From Streptomyces ochraceiscleroticus (GTDB lineage Bacteria; Actinomycetota; Actinomycetes; Streptomycetales; Streptomycetaceae): DNA of 64,000 bases. The notes beneath the pieces were generated by a model, which saw only the letters and a list, made by a program, of their open reading frames with translations, ran no database searches and was not told where the DNA came from. The stretch covers positions 30,738 through 94,737 of the forward strand of contig NZ_JOAX01000029.1 of the NCBI RefSeq assembly GCF_000720485.1, in the 5' to 3' direction. Of this stretch, positions 32,980 through 42,214 are shown one piece after another. Position numbers and translations under genes: made by a program. Within the stretch, counting starts at the first letter, position 1; each line of letters begins with the position of its first letter.

Positions 32980-34014
32980 TCAGCGCCCGCCGGCCACCTT
33001 CCGGCTGCGCTGTTCCCGGCCCGGGCCGCCGTACGGGTAGTCGGCGGCGCCCGGGTCGCTCACCTTGTCCAGCCGGTCCCGTTCCTCGTCCGACAGCCGC
33101 AGGCCGGCCGCCGCGAGGTTGTCGTCCAATTGTTCAACGGTCCGTGCGCCGAGGATCACCGAGGTGACGGCCGGACGGTCGCGTACCCAGGCCAGCGCGA
33201 CCTGCGCCATGGAGACGCCGCGCTCCTCGGCCACCGCGCGCACCTCGTCGACGACGGCCCAGGTGCGCGCGACGCCGCCGCGCCGGTCGTACGCCTCGAC
33301 GCCGCGCTCCGGGTTCTCGCCGAGCCGGGTGGCGCCGGCGGGCCGGGCGTCGCGGCGGTACTTGCCGGTCAGCCAGCCGCCGCCGAGCGGGCTCCACGGG
33401 AGCAGCCCGAGCCCTTCGGAGGCGCAGGCCGGCGTGATCTCCCACTCGATCTCGCGGGAGAGCAGGCTGTACTGCGGCTGGAGGGTGACCGGGCGAGCCA
33501 GTCCCCGGAAGTCGGCGACGTCGACGGCCTTCTGGAGCTGCCAGCCGGTGAAGTTGGACAGCCCGATGTAATGGATCTTCCCCTGGCGTACCGCGTCGTC
33601 GAGGAAGCGGAGCGTCTCCTCGATGGGCGTGAGCGGGTCCCAGGCGTGCACCTGGTACAGGTCGACCGTCTCGACGCCGAGCCGGCGCAGCGAGGCGTCC
33701 AGCGCGCGGTGCAGGTGGCGGCGGGAGAGCCCGGCGCCGTTCGGGTCCTCGGCCATGGGGAAGCGGCCCTTGGTGGCGAGGACGACGCGGTCGGTGATGT
33801 CGGCGGGGCGGGCGGCGAGCCAGCGTCCGATGATCTCTTCGGACGCGCCCGCGGTGTAGACGTCGGCGGTGTCCACGAGGGTGCCGCCGGCTTCGACGAA
33901 CCGGTCCAACTGGGCGTGCGCGCCCGCCTCGTCGGTCTCGTGGCCGAAGGTCATGGTGCCCAGGGCCAGCGCCGAGACGCTGCAGCCGCTCGGGCCCAGG
34001 GTGCGGTACTCCAC
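32980..34014 (-). CDS. Aldo/keto reductase
   Basis: A 344-aa NADPH-dependent oxidoreductase with a TIM-barrel AKR fold. The catalytic tetrad is visible: Asp and Tyr in VDTADVYTAGASEE, Lys in VVLATKGRF and His in LYQVHAWDP. The NADP-binding end is SVILGARTVEQLDDNL. GTG at 34014 has AGGAG 8 bases upstream. It is the last gene of the glucoside operon, 46 bp after the alpha-glucosidase, and probably reduces a sugar aldehyde or ketone; the substrate is not evident. Confidence is high for the family and low for the role. Confidence 0.9.
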   Translation of the reverse strand: MEYRTLGPSGCSVSALALGTMTFGHETDEAGAHAQLDRFVEAGGTLVDTADVYTAGASEEIIGRWLAARPADITDRVVLATKGRFPMAEDPNGAGLSRRHLHRALDASLRRLGVETVDLYQVHAWDPLTPIEETLRFLDDAVRQGKIHYIGLSNFTGWQLQKAVDVADFRGLARPVTLQPQYSLLSREIEWEITPACASEGLGLLPWSPLGGGWLTGKYRRDARPAGATRLGENPERGVEAYDRRGGVARTWAVVDEVRAVAEERGVSMAQVALAWVRDRPAVTSVILGARTVEQLDDNLAAAGLRLSDEERDRLDKVSDPGAADYPYGGPGREQRSRKVAGGR

Positions 34015-34060
34015 GGTCAGTACTCCTTGGATGAGGAAGCGGTGGGGAGCGGGCGGGCCG

Positions 34061-35695
34061 TCACAGCGCGAGCCACACCGCGTGGTCCGGAGCCAGCGCG
34101 CCACCTTCGACCGTGCCGCTGGCCAGCAGCACGGAGGAGTGCGCGGGCAGTTCGTACGGCTCGGGCGAGAGGTTGACCACGCACACGAAGCCCGGCTCGC
34201 GGCGGAAGGCGAGCACGCCCTCCGGGGCCTCCAGCCAGGTCAGATCGCCCTCGCCGAGGGCCGGCAGGTCGCGGCGCAGCCGCAGCGCCCGGCGGTACAG
34301 CTCCAGCATCGAGGCCGGGTCGCCGGTCTGCGCCGCGACGCTGTGGTCCTTCCACAGCGCGGGCTGCGGCAGCCAGGGCTCACCGGTGGCACCGTCGGGG
34401 CTGAATCCGTACGGTGCCGCGTCGCCCGACCACGGGATCGGCACACGGCAGCCGTCACGACCGCGGTCGGTGTGGCCCGAGCGCTCCCAGCACGGGTCCT
34501 GCAGTACGTCCTCCGGCAGGTCCTCGACCTCCGGGAGGCCCAGCTCTTCGCCCTGGTAGACGTACGCGCCGCCGGGGAGGGAGAGCATCAGGAGGGCGGC
34601 CGCGCGGGCGCGTCGCGTACCGAGTTCAAAGTCGAGCGGGCCTTCGGGCCGGTAGACCTCGTTGGCGACCCACTTCTTCACCACCTTGCGGCCGAAGCGG
34701 CTGGGGTGGCGGGTGACGTCGTGGTTGGACAGCACCCAGGTGGCCGGCGCGCCGACGGAGCCGAGCGAGGCGAGCGAGGTGTCGATGACCTCGCGCAGGT
34801 CCTTCGCGTCCCAACTGGTCATCAGATAGTCGAAGTTGAAGGCCGTGTGCAGGCCGTCCTGCCGGACGTAGCGGGCCAGCCGCTCGGGGTTGGGCGCCCA
34901 TGCCTCGGCGACGAACTTGCGGTCGCCGGGGAACTCGTCCGCCACCCGGCGCCAGGCACGGTAGATCTCGTGGACCTCGTCGCGGTCCCAGTGCGGGTGG
35001 TCGATGCTCGCGGCGGGCGCGTCCGGGTCCCGGCGCGGCGGCAGGTCGGGCAGCTCGGGGTGCTTGATCAGACCATGGGCCACATCGATGCGGAAGCCGT
35101 CGACGCCGCGGCTGAACCAGAACCGCAGGATGTCCTCGAACTCCGCCCGGACCTCCGGGTGTTCCCAGTTGAGGTCGGGCTGCTCGGGCGCGAACAGGTG
35201 CAGGTACCACTGCCCGTCGGGCAGCCGGGTCCAGGCCGGGCCGCCGAAGCAGGAGACCCAGTCGTTGGGCGGCTCGGCGCCGTCGGCACCCCGGCCCTCC
35301 CGGAAGACGTACCGTTCCCGCTCCGGGCTGCCGGGCCCGGCGGCCAGCGCGGCCTGGAACCACACGTGCTGGTCGGAGGTGTGGTTGGGCACGATGTCCG
35401 GGATGACGCGGATACCGTTCTCGTGCGCCTCCTCGATCAGCGCCTCGGCCTCGGCGACGGTGCCGAATATCGGGTCGATGTCCCGGAAGTCCGCCACGTC
35501 GTAACCGTGGTCGGCCTGCGGCGACTTGTACCACGGGTTGATCCAGATGGCGTCCACTCCGAGGGACTTGAGGTAAGGCAGCCGGGACCGGATACCGGCG
35601 ATGTCACCGACGCCGTCGCCGTTCCCGTCGGCGAAGCTGCGGATGTAGACCTGGTAGATGACGGCGTCACGCCACCACGGTGCGGTGCTGGTCAT
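34061..35695 (-). CDS. GH13 alpha-glucosidase (oligo-1,6-glucosidase/maltase type)
   Basis: A 544-aa cytoplasmic glycoside hydrolase of family 13. The catalytic triad is Asp204 (DGFRIDVA, nucleophile), Glu264 (FVAEAW, acid/base) and Asp326 (VLSNHD). Other family marks are WWRDAVIYQVYIRSFADGNG, DGVGDIAGI and IPDIVPNHTSDQHVWF. There is no signal peptide, so it acts on oligosaccharides brought in by the ABC transporter coded just upstream. The preference (alpha-1,4 or alpha-1,6 glucosides) cannot be fixed by eye. It lies 39 bp after the second permease gene in the same operon. Confidence 0.93.
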   Translation of the reverse strand: MTSTAPWWRDAVIYQVYIRSFADGNGDGVGDIAGIRSRLPYLKSLGVDAIWINPWYKSPQADHGYDVADFRDIDPIFGTVAEAEALIEEAHENGIRVIPDIVPNHTSDQHVWFQAALAAGPGSPERERYVFREGRGADGAEPPNDWVSCFGGPAWTRLPDGQWYLHLFAPEQPDLNWEHPEVRAEFEDILRFWFSRGVDGFRIDVAHGLIKHPELPDLPPRRDPDAPAASIDHPHWDRDEVHEIYRAWRRVADEFPGDRKFVAEAWAPNPERLARYVRQDGLHTAFNFDYLMTSWDAKDLREVIDTSLASLGSVGAPATWVLSNHDVTRHPSRFGRKVVKKWVANEVYRPEGPLDFELGTRRARAAALLMLSLPGGAYVYQGEELGLPEVEDLPEDVLQDPCWERSGHTDRGRDGCRVPIPWSGDAAPYGFSPDGATGEPWLPQPALWKDHSVAAQTGDPASMLELYRRALRLRRDLPALGEGDLTWLEAPEGVLAFRREPGFVCVVNLSPEPYELPAHSSVLLASGTVEGGALAPDHAVWLAL

Positions 35696-35734
35696 AGAGC
35701 TACTGACTCCTCGTCAATGATGTGGAGAACGGGG

Positions 35735-36568
35735 TTACTTGGCCGCACCGGCGGTCAGGCCGGCGACGATCCGGCGCTGGAACAGCAGCACCATGATCAC
35801 GAGGGGGACGGTGACGAGGACGCCGGCCGCCATCTGGCTGCCGAACGGCGTCTCGAACTGGCTCGCCCCGGAGAACTTGGAGATGGCCACCGGCGCGGTC
35901 TGCATCTCCGGCTTGTTCGTCATCGTCAGGGCGATGAGGAATTCGTTCCAGGCCGCGATGAAGGTGATGATCGCGGTGGTGAACATGCCGGGCGCGGCCA
36001 GCGGGATGATGATCCTGCGGAACGCCTGGCCGCGCGTACAGCCGTCGACCATGGCCGCCTGCTCCAGCTCCTGCGGCATCTGCCGGAAGAACGCGGTGAG
36101 GTTCCAGACCGCGAGCGGCAGGGTGAAGGACATGCTGGGCACGATCATCGCCTGGTAGGTGTTGATCCAGCCGAAGCCGACGAACATCTTCAGCAGCGGC
36201 ACCACGATCGAGACCACGGGGAACATCGAGGTGGCGATGATCAGGGTGAGCACCAGCCGCTTGAGCCGGAACTCCAGCCGGGCCATCGCGTACGCGGTGA
36301 AGGTGGCCAGGATCAGCGCGAGGACGGTGGTGATGCCGGCGACGACGATGCTGTTGAGCAGCGCCCGGGTGAATGCCTGCGACGGGTCGAGGACCGCGAG
36401 GTAGTTCTCGAAGGAGAGGTGGGTCGGGAGCGGCGAGTTCTCGAAGATGTCCGAGGTACGCCGCAGGCTGGAGACCAGCATCCAGTAGAACGGTGCCAGG
36501 CAGTAGGCGACGACCGCGGCGACCCCCGCGTACAGCAGCCACTTGCGCCAGTTCAGTGAGAGGGTCAT
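35735..36568 (-). CDS. Sugar ABC transporter permease (MalG type)
   Basis: A 277-aa inner-membrane permease with six helices. The cytoplasmic EAA loop is QELEQAAMVDGCTRGQAFRR followed by IIIPLAAPG, which docks on the ATPase. The ATG overlaps the stop of the first permease gene by four bases. It forms the transporter with the adjacent MalF-type permease, the lipoprotein and the MsiK-like ATPase. Confidence 0.92.
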   Translation of the reverse strand: MTLSLNWRKWLLYAGVAAVVAYCLAPFYWMLVSSLRRTSDIFENSPLPTHLSFENYLAVLDPSQAFTRALLNSIVVAGITTVLALILATFTAYAMARLEFRLKRLVLTLIIATSMFPVVSIVVPLLKMFVGFGWINTYQAMIVPSMSFTLPLAVWNLTAFFRQMPQELEQAAMVDGCTRGQAFRRIIIPLAAPGMFTTAIITFIAAWNEFLIALTMTNKPEMQTAPVAISKFSGASQFETPFGSQMAAGVLVTVPLVIMVLLFQRRIVAGLTAGAAK

Positions 36569-37656
36569 GCCGCCACCTCCGCGGGACGACGCACGGGCAG
36601 CCACCGGCGGCGGCGCTTGGGTGCCGCGTCGTCGTCGCCGACGACATTGGCGCCCAGCAGCCGGACGAAGGCCAGCGCGATGAGGAACACGTAGAGGAAG
36701 AGGATCACCGCGTAGGCGGCGGCCGGGCCGAACCGCACGTTCGCGGCCTGGTCCTGGGCGAGCATGGACAGCGTCTCCACCGACTCTTTCTGCGCGCCGA
36801 TGAGGATGTACGGCAGGTCGAACATCCGCAGTGCGTCCAGCGTCCGGAAGAGCACGGCCACCATCAGGGCGGGCTTGACCAGCGGCAGGGTGATGCTCCA
36901 GAACTGGCGTACCGCGCCGGCCCCGTCGATTTTTGCCGCCTCGTAGACCTCCTTGTTGATCACTTGGAGGCCGGCGAGTACGAGCAGGCCGATGAAGGGC
37001 GCGGTCTTCCATACGTCGGCGATGATGACGGCGACCTTGGCGTGGAACCCCTCGGTGGTCCACAGGACCTGCTGCCCGATGAGGGCGTTGGCGATGCCGT
37101 TGCTGTTGAAGATCCAGCGCCACAGCAGACCGGTCACGGCGGTGGGGATGGCCCACGGGACCAGGATGGAGGCCCGTACGAGTGCGCGGCCCTGGAACGC
37201 GCGGTTCATGATCAGCGCCATGGCCACGCCGATCACCGTTTCCATGCCGACCGTGGTGACGGTCAGGAACGAGGTGTTCCAGAAGGCGTTCCAGAAGCGC
37301 TCGCCGGCCGCACCGAAGATGTCGGTGTAATTCTGCGCCCCCACGAACGGGTCGGTCTCATTGACGAAGCCGGTCTTCGGGTTGAGGCCCGGCGTGCCGA
37401 ACAGCGAGTCCTTCAGTGCCACGATCGTCGGGTAGAGGACGACGATCGTCAGCACCAGCAGCGTCGGGGAGACCAGCAGGGCCGCGAGCCGGCCCGAGCC
37501 GGCGGTCGCCCTGGGCTTGCGGCGCCGGCGCGCGGCCGAGGCGGGCGGCACGGCGGAGGAGCCGCGCGCACTCCCTCGCGCAACGCCGTACACGCGGCCC
37601 GCGGTGTCGTCGTGCCGGCCCTCGGCGGATCCGGGCGGGTTGTGTGTCTTCACCAT
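36565..37656 (-). CDS. Sugar ABC transporter permease (MalF type)
   Basis: A 363-aa inner-membrane permease. About 60 N-terminal residues are basic and hydrophilic, followed by six transmembrane helices, the first being LLVSPTLLVLTIVVLYPTIV. The EAA loop is EVYEAAKIDGAGAVRQFWSI. ATG at 37656 follows TAAGGAG at good spacing. It is 11 bp downstream of the binding-protein gene. Confidence 0.92.
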   Translation of the reverse strand: MVKTHNPPGSAEGRHDDTAGRVYGVARGSARGSSAVPPASAARRRRKPRATAGSGRLAALLVSPTLLVLTIVVLYPTIVALKDSLFGTPGLNPKTGFVNETDPFVGAQNYTDIFGAAGERFWNAFWNTSFLTVTTVGMETVIGVAMALIMNRAFQGRALVRASILVPWAIPTAVTGLLWRWIFNSNGIANALIGQQVLWTTEGFHAKVAVIIADVWKTAPFIGLLVLAGLQVINKEVYEAAKIDGAGAVRQFWSITLPLVKPALMVAVLFRTLDALRMFDLPYILIGAQKESVETLSMLAQDQAANVRFGPAAAYAVILFLYVFLIALAFVRLLGANVVGDDDAAPKRRRRWLPVRRPAEVAA

Positions 37657-37667
37657 GACGGTTCTCC

Positions 37668-38978
37668 TTAATCCGCCGCCGGCTGCCGCTGAAGGTCCTT
37701 CTGGAGGTCCTTCAGTGCCTGGTCGGTGCTCTTGCTGCCGGTCATGGCGGCATAGGTCTCCCGCTGGATCGCCGCGGTGACATCGCCGTACTCGAAGACG
37801 CGGGGTCGCGGTACGGCGTGCAGGATCGACTGCTTGAGGATGGGGAGGTACGGATACTGCTCGACCAGTTTCGGGTCCTTGTAGAGCGCCTCGTAGGTCG
37901 GCGCGGCCGGCGCGGAGGCCAGCGTCAACCGCTGGTTCTCCGCACTGGTGAAGAACTTCATGAAGTCGATCGCAGTGGCCTTGTTCTTCGCCGAGGCCGA
38001 CAGGGCCACGTTGTGGCCGCCGAGGCTGGAGGCTCCGGGGCCGCTCAGTCCCGGCAGCGGCGCGGCGGAGAACTTGCCCACGATCTTGCTGGAGCCGTCC
38101 TTCTTGCTCGCGAGCGGATACATGTACGGCCAGTTCCGTTCGAAGATCAGCTTCCCGGCCTGGAAGGCCCGGCGGCCGTCCTCCTCCTGGTAGGTGACGG
38201 CGTCCTTCGGGATCGTGCCGTCCTTGAGGGAGCCGACCAGGAAGTCCAGGCCCTTCTTCGCCTGCGGGCTGTCCACATGCGGCTTGCCCTTCGCGTCGGT
38301 GACGACACCGCCCGCGGAGTTCACGGCCTCGGCGAAGTTCACCGTCAGCCCCTCGTACTTCTGGAACTGCCCGGCGTAACAGGACATGCCCTTGGCCTCG
38401 GGCAGCTTCTTCACCTTGGCGCAGTCACTCTTCATCTGAACCCAGGTGGCCGGCGGCTTGTCGATGCCGGCCTTCTTGAGCAGATCGGTGCGGTAGTAGA
38501 GCATGCCGCCGTCCGAGGTCCACGGGAGCGCGTACAGACCGCCGCGGTACTTCCCCGTCTCCACGATCGGCTTCAGCATCTTCTGCAACGGAAACCCGTC
38601 AGCAGGCAGCCGGTCGATCCACCGATGAGCCGCGAACTCCGAGGTCCACACGGCGTCGAGGGACAGCACCGTATAGGCATCGGACTTCGTCTGCGCATTC
38701 TGGATCATCTGCTGGCGCTGCGCGTCGGGGTCCGTGGGCAACTGGATGAAGGTGACCTTCTCCTTCGGGTGGAGCTTGTTCCAGCGGTCGATCGTCGGCT
38801 GGACCACGCCGCTGGGATCCTTGCCCGCGGCATACGTGATGGGGCCTCGGCCTTCGAACGAGGCGGACTGCCCGGCGGGGGCCTCCGTGCCGCCGCCCGC
38901 GCCGCAGGCGGCGAGCGCCGCGAGCGCCACGGCAGCAGCGCCCGAGCTCTGCAGCGCCCTGGTGGTTCTGGTCTTCAC
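37668..38978 (-). CDS. Sugar-binding lipoprotein of the ABC transporter
   Basis: A 436-aa exported solute-binding protein (MalE-like, family 1). GTG at 38978 (VKTRTTRAL) has AGGAGAGAC upstream. The signal peptide ends in the lipobox LAAC, with Cys as the lipidated residue. The mature protein contains DAVWTSEFAAHRWIDRLPAD and ALPWTSDGGMLYYRTDLLKK, typical of oligosaccharide binders. It captures the glucoside outside the membrane and delivers it to the two permeases. The encoded cytoplasmic alpha-glucosidase suggests an alpha-glucoside ligand such as maltose, isomaltose or trehalose (inference). Confidence 0.92.
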   Translation of the reverse strand: MKTRTTRALQSSGAAAVALAALAACGAGGGTEAPAGQSASFEGRGPITYAAGKDPSGVVQPTIDRWNKLHPKEKVTFIQLPTDPDAQRQQMIQNAQTKSDAYTVLSLDAVWTSEFAAHRWIDRLPADGFPLQKMLKPIVETGKYRGGLYALPWTSDGGMLYYRTDLLKKAGIDKPPATWVQMKSDCAKVKKLPEAKGMSCYAGQFQKYEGLTVNFAEAVNSAGGVVTDAKGKPHVDSPQAKKGLDFLVGSLKDGTIPKDAVTYQEEDGRRAFQAGKLIFERNWPYMYPLASKKDGSSKIVGKFSAAPLPGLSGPGASSLGGHNVALSASAKNKATAIDFMKFFTSAENQRLTLASAPAAPTYEALYKDPKLVEQYPYLPILKQSILHAVPRPRVFEYGDVTAAIQRETYAAMTGSKSTDQALKDLQKDLQRQPAAD

Positions 38979-39016
38979 TGTCTCTCCTGGTCGTACGGAA
39001 CCGATGCGACTGCCGC

Positions 39017-40123
<1,107 letters not shown>

Positions 40124-40273
40124 GCGGGATCTCATCCCTTCACCGGCGGGGACGGCCGGGAGCACGGGCGGGGAGATGGCGGCGATCTCGAAAAATCGAG
40201 CCGTGATTGCGCTGTCTCTGCCATCGCACTTAACGAATCCGCAGGTCAAAGCTCCGGAGGTTCACTCCGAGCG

Positions 40274-40313
40274 GCTTGCTTCAACCTCGCCGAGACAACG
40301 CTTTCAAGCAAGC
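40274..40313. promoter_or_regulatory. Inverted repeat upstream of the sugar operon
   Basis: GCTTGCTT (40274-40281) and AAGCAAGC (40306-40313) form perfect arms 24 bp apart in the lacI/ABC divergent region. This is about 150 bp from the ATPase start, in the zone where its promoter should lie. It may be half-sites for the LacI regulator or a structure in the leader. Confidence 0.45.
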
Positions 40314-40369
40314 TAGGAGCTCACCCAGCGGAAGTCAATGCGTTACGTCCCAGTAATCCACCGGCCAGC

Positions 40370-40390
40370 AAAGCTGCAGCGTGCAGCTTT
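40370..40390. promoter_or_regulatory. 21-bp palindrome in the divergent region
   Basis: AAAGCTGCA and TGCAGCTTT are perfect 9-bp arms around a 3-bp centre. An A/T-edged palindrome of this length is a good candidate operator for the adjacent LacI-family regulator. Confidence 0.55.
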
Positions 40391-40450
40391 TACAGCAGGA
40401 ATGCGGAGGCCGGTCCATCAGGAGGACCGCGCACGACCCAGTAGCAGACG

Positions 40451-40481
40451 CTGTCACGGCAGCCGTGACAGCGCTGTCACG
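40451..40481. promoter_or_regulatory. Triple CTGTCACG half-site array before the LacI gene
   Basis: Three alternating half-sites: CTGTCACGG (40451-40459), CCGTGACAG (40463-40471) and CTGTCACG (40474-40481). The last two form the perfect 18-bp palindrome CGTGACAGCGCTGTCACG (40464-40481). Its central CG fits LacI-family operators. The array ends 40 bp before the LacI start, as expected for autoregulation. Confidence 0.65.
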
Positions 40482-40521
40482 ATCCTCCACGAGACCGTGC
40501 ACGCTGTGCTAGCGTCCGCTC

Positions 40522-41586
40522 ATGCCACCAGCTCAACGGCACCCCACGATGGCCGACGTCGCCGAACGGGCCGGGGTCTCCGCATCCACCGTCTCGCGCA
40601 CCCTGCGCGGTATGTCGACCGTCTCGCCGGAAGTCCGCGTCCGGGTCGAACAAGCCGCCCGCGAACTGAACTTCGCGATCTCCCGGCAGGCGTCCAGCCT
40701 CGTGACCGGCAAGACCGGGGTCGTGGCGGTGCTCGCGCCCACGCTCAACTCGTGGTTCATCGGCTCGGCGCTGTCCAGCCTGGGGCCCGTACTGCGCGCC
40801 GCGGGCATGGAGTTGCTCGTCTACGTCACGCCCGACATGACCGAGCGCGCCGCCTTCTTCGAGCGGCTGCCCGCCCGGCGGAACGCCGACGCGCTGATGG
40901 TCTTCTCCTTCAACCTCACCGACGAGGAGACCGCCCGCCTGGACGACCTCCAGATGCCGGTCATCTACGTCAGCCAGCGCGCCGAGTGCCGGCCGAGCGT
41001 GTACGTCGACGACGTGGCCGGCGCGCTCAGCGGCACCCGCCATCTGCTCAACCTGGGCCACCGCCGTATCGGCTTCGTCCAGACGATCGGCGCCAGCGGG
41101 TTCACCTTCAGCTCCCACGAACGGCTGCTCGGTTACCAGCAGGCGCTCACCGAGGCGGGCATCCCCCTGGACGACGACCTGGTGGTCGCCACGCCGGTCG
41201 GCCACAAGCACCGCACCGCGGAGGCGATCGGCCGGCTGCTCAGCCTGCGCGAACCGCCCACCGCCATCTTCGCCGAACAGGACGAGGTCGCCGTCTCGGT
41301 GCTCTGGACACTGCGCAGGGCCCGTATCGACGTGCCCGAGCGGATCTCCGTACTGGGCTTCGACGACCATCAGATGGCCGAGTGGTCGGACCTGACCACG
41401 ATCGCCCAGTCACCGGATGAGCTCGGACGCGCGGCGGGCGAGCTGGCCCGCGCCCTGATCAACGACCCGGAAGCGGACCGGGCTCGGCACATCGTCCTGC
41501 CGACCCGGCTGATCCCGCGTGCGACTACGGCACCGCCGCCGGCGGCCGCGCCGGACCCCGCCCGGACAGAGGAGAAACTCCGCTAG
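40522..41586 (+). CDS. LacI-family regulator of the sugar operon
   Basis: A 354-aa repressor. The N-terminal helix-turn-helix and hinge helix are typical: TMADVAERAGVSASTVSRTL and PEVRVRVEQAARELNF. The rest is a periplasmic-binding-protein-like sensor (for example LLNLGHRRIGFVQTIG and ISVLGFDDHQMAEWSDLTTI). It is transcribed away from the ABC-glucosidase operon, with about 400 bp and three inverted repeats between them, and should repress that operon until its sugar effector is present. The C-terminal tail is Ala/Pro-rich. Confidence 0.92.
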   Translation: MPPAQRHPTMADVAERAGVSASTVSRTLRGMSTVSPEVRVRVEQAARELNFAISRQASSLVTGKTGVVAVLAPTLNSWFIGSALSSLGPVLRAAGMELLVYVTPDMTERAAFFERLPARRNADALMVFSFNLTDEETARLDDLQMPVIYVSQRAECRPSVYVDDVAGALSGTRHLLNLGHRRIGFVQTIGASGFTFSSHERLLGYQQALTEAGIPLDDDLVVATPVGHKHRTAEAIGRLLSLREPPTAIFAEQDEVAVSVLWTLRRARIDVPERISVLGFDDHQMAEWSDLTTIAQSPDELGRAAGELARALINDPEADRARHIVLPTRLIPRATTAPPPAAAPDPARTEEKLR

Positions 41587-41611
41587 CGGTCCCGGCAGAC
41601 ACCCGCGTGGC

Positions 41612-42109
41612 TCAGCCCTGCTGGAACATCTCCGCCGGCAGGGGCTTCAGGAGCGCGTACAGGTCGTCGGTGATCGGGCGGTCCCAGCTCGCGATCGTGA
41701 CCAGCACGCCGTCGCTGCGGTCGAACTGCACACAGGAGACGCGGCCCTCGGAGCACTTGATGCGCTTGACGATCAGCAGGTTGTCGTCGTGCATGACCGG
41801 GAGGTCCTCGGTCTCCACGACCGTGACCTCCTCGTCGTGCTCCAGCGCGTCCAGGAGCTGCGCCACCTCGAAGGGCACCTCGCCCTCGCCGAGCTCGCGC
41901 GCCGGGGAGCCCTCCGGGAGGTTACCGATGATCATCGCGGGGCCGCGGCCGCCGAAGAGGTCGTAGCGCAGGAAGACGCCCTGGCAGCTGCCGTCGGGGG
42001 CGGGCAGCAGACCGGCGCCGAGATTGCCCGGCCAGTCACCGGGATCCATGGCGAGCACATCGAAATCGGGCCCTGCGGGCGCGGCGCTACGGCGGCGGAG
42101 GAACGACAT
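41612..42109 (-). CDS. Conserved hypothetical protein (165 aa)
   Basis: A 165-aa soluble protein starting at ATG 42109 (MSFLRRRSAAPAG), with no signal peptide or membrane helix. It has a mixed alpha/beta pattern with an acidic middle (LLDALEHDEEVTVVETEDL) and strands such as LLIVKRIKCSEGRVSCVQF. I do not recognise the family and see no catalytic motif. Its stop is 25 bp from that of the convergent LacI gene, and it is on the same strand as the LAL gene but separated from it by a hairpin. Codon use is typical, so it is probably a real gene. Confidence 0.6.
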   Translation of the reverse strand: MSFLRRRSAAPAGPDFDVLAMDPGDWPGNLGAGLLPAPDGSCQGVFLRYDLFGGRGPAMIIGNLPEGSPARELGEGEVPFEVAQLLDALEHDEEVTVVETEDLPVMHDDNLLIVKRIKCSEGRVSCVQFDRSDGVLVTIASWDRPITDDLYALLKPLPAEMFQQG

Positions 42110-42174
42110 ACAGCCATCGTACGTGGCCCGCCCGGTCACCTTCCTGCGGTACCGCGCCGCCGCCGGACCGCAAT

Positions 42175-42201
42175 CCCCGGCCCACCGCCGTGGGGCCGGG
42201 G
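42175..42201 (-). terminator. Hairpin downstream of the LAL gene
   Basis: CCCCGGCCCAC (42175-42185) pairs with GTGGGGCCGGGG (42190-42201), with one bulged base and a 4-base loop, 14 bp after the stop at 42215. It separates the LAL gene from the 165-aa gene. Confidence 0.6.
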
Positions 42202-42214
42202 CAGGCACAGGCTC

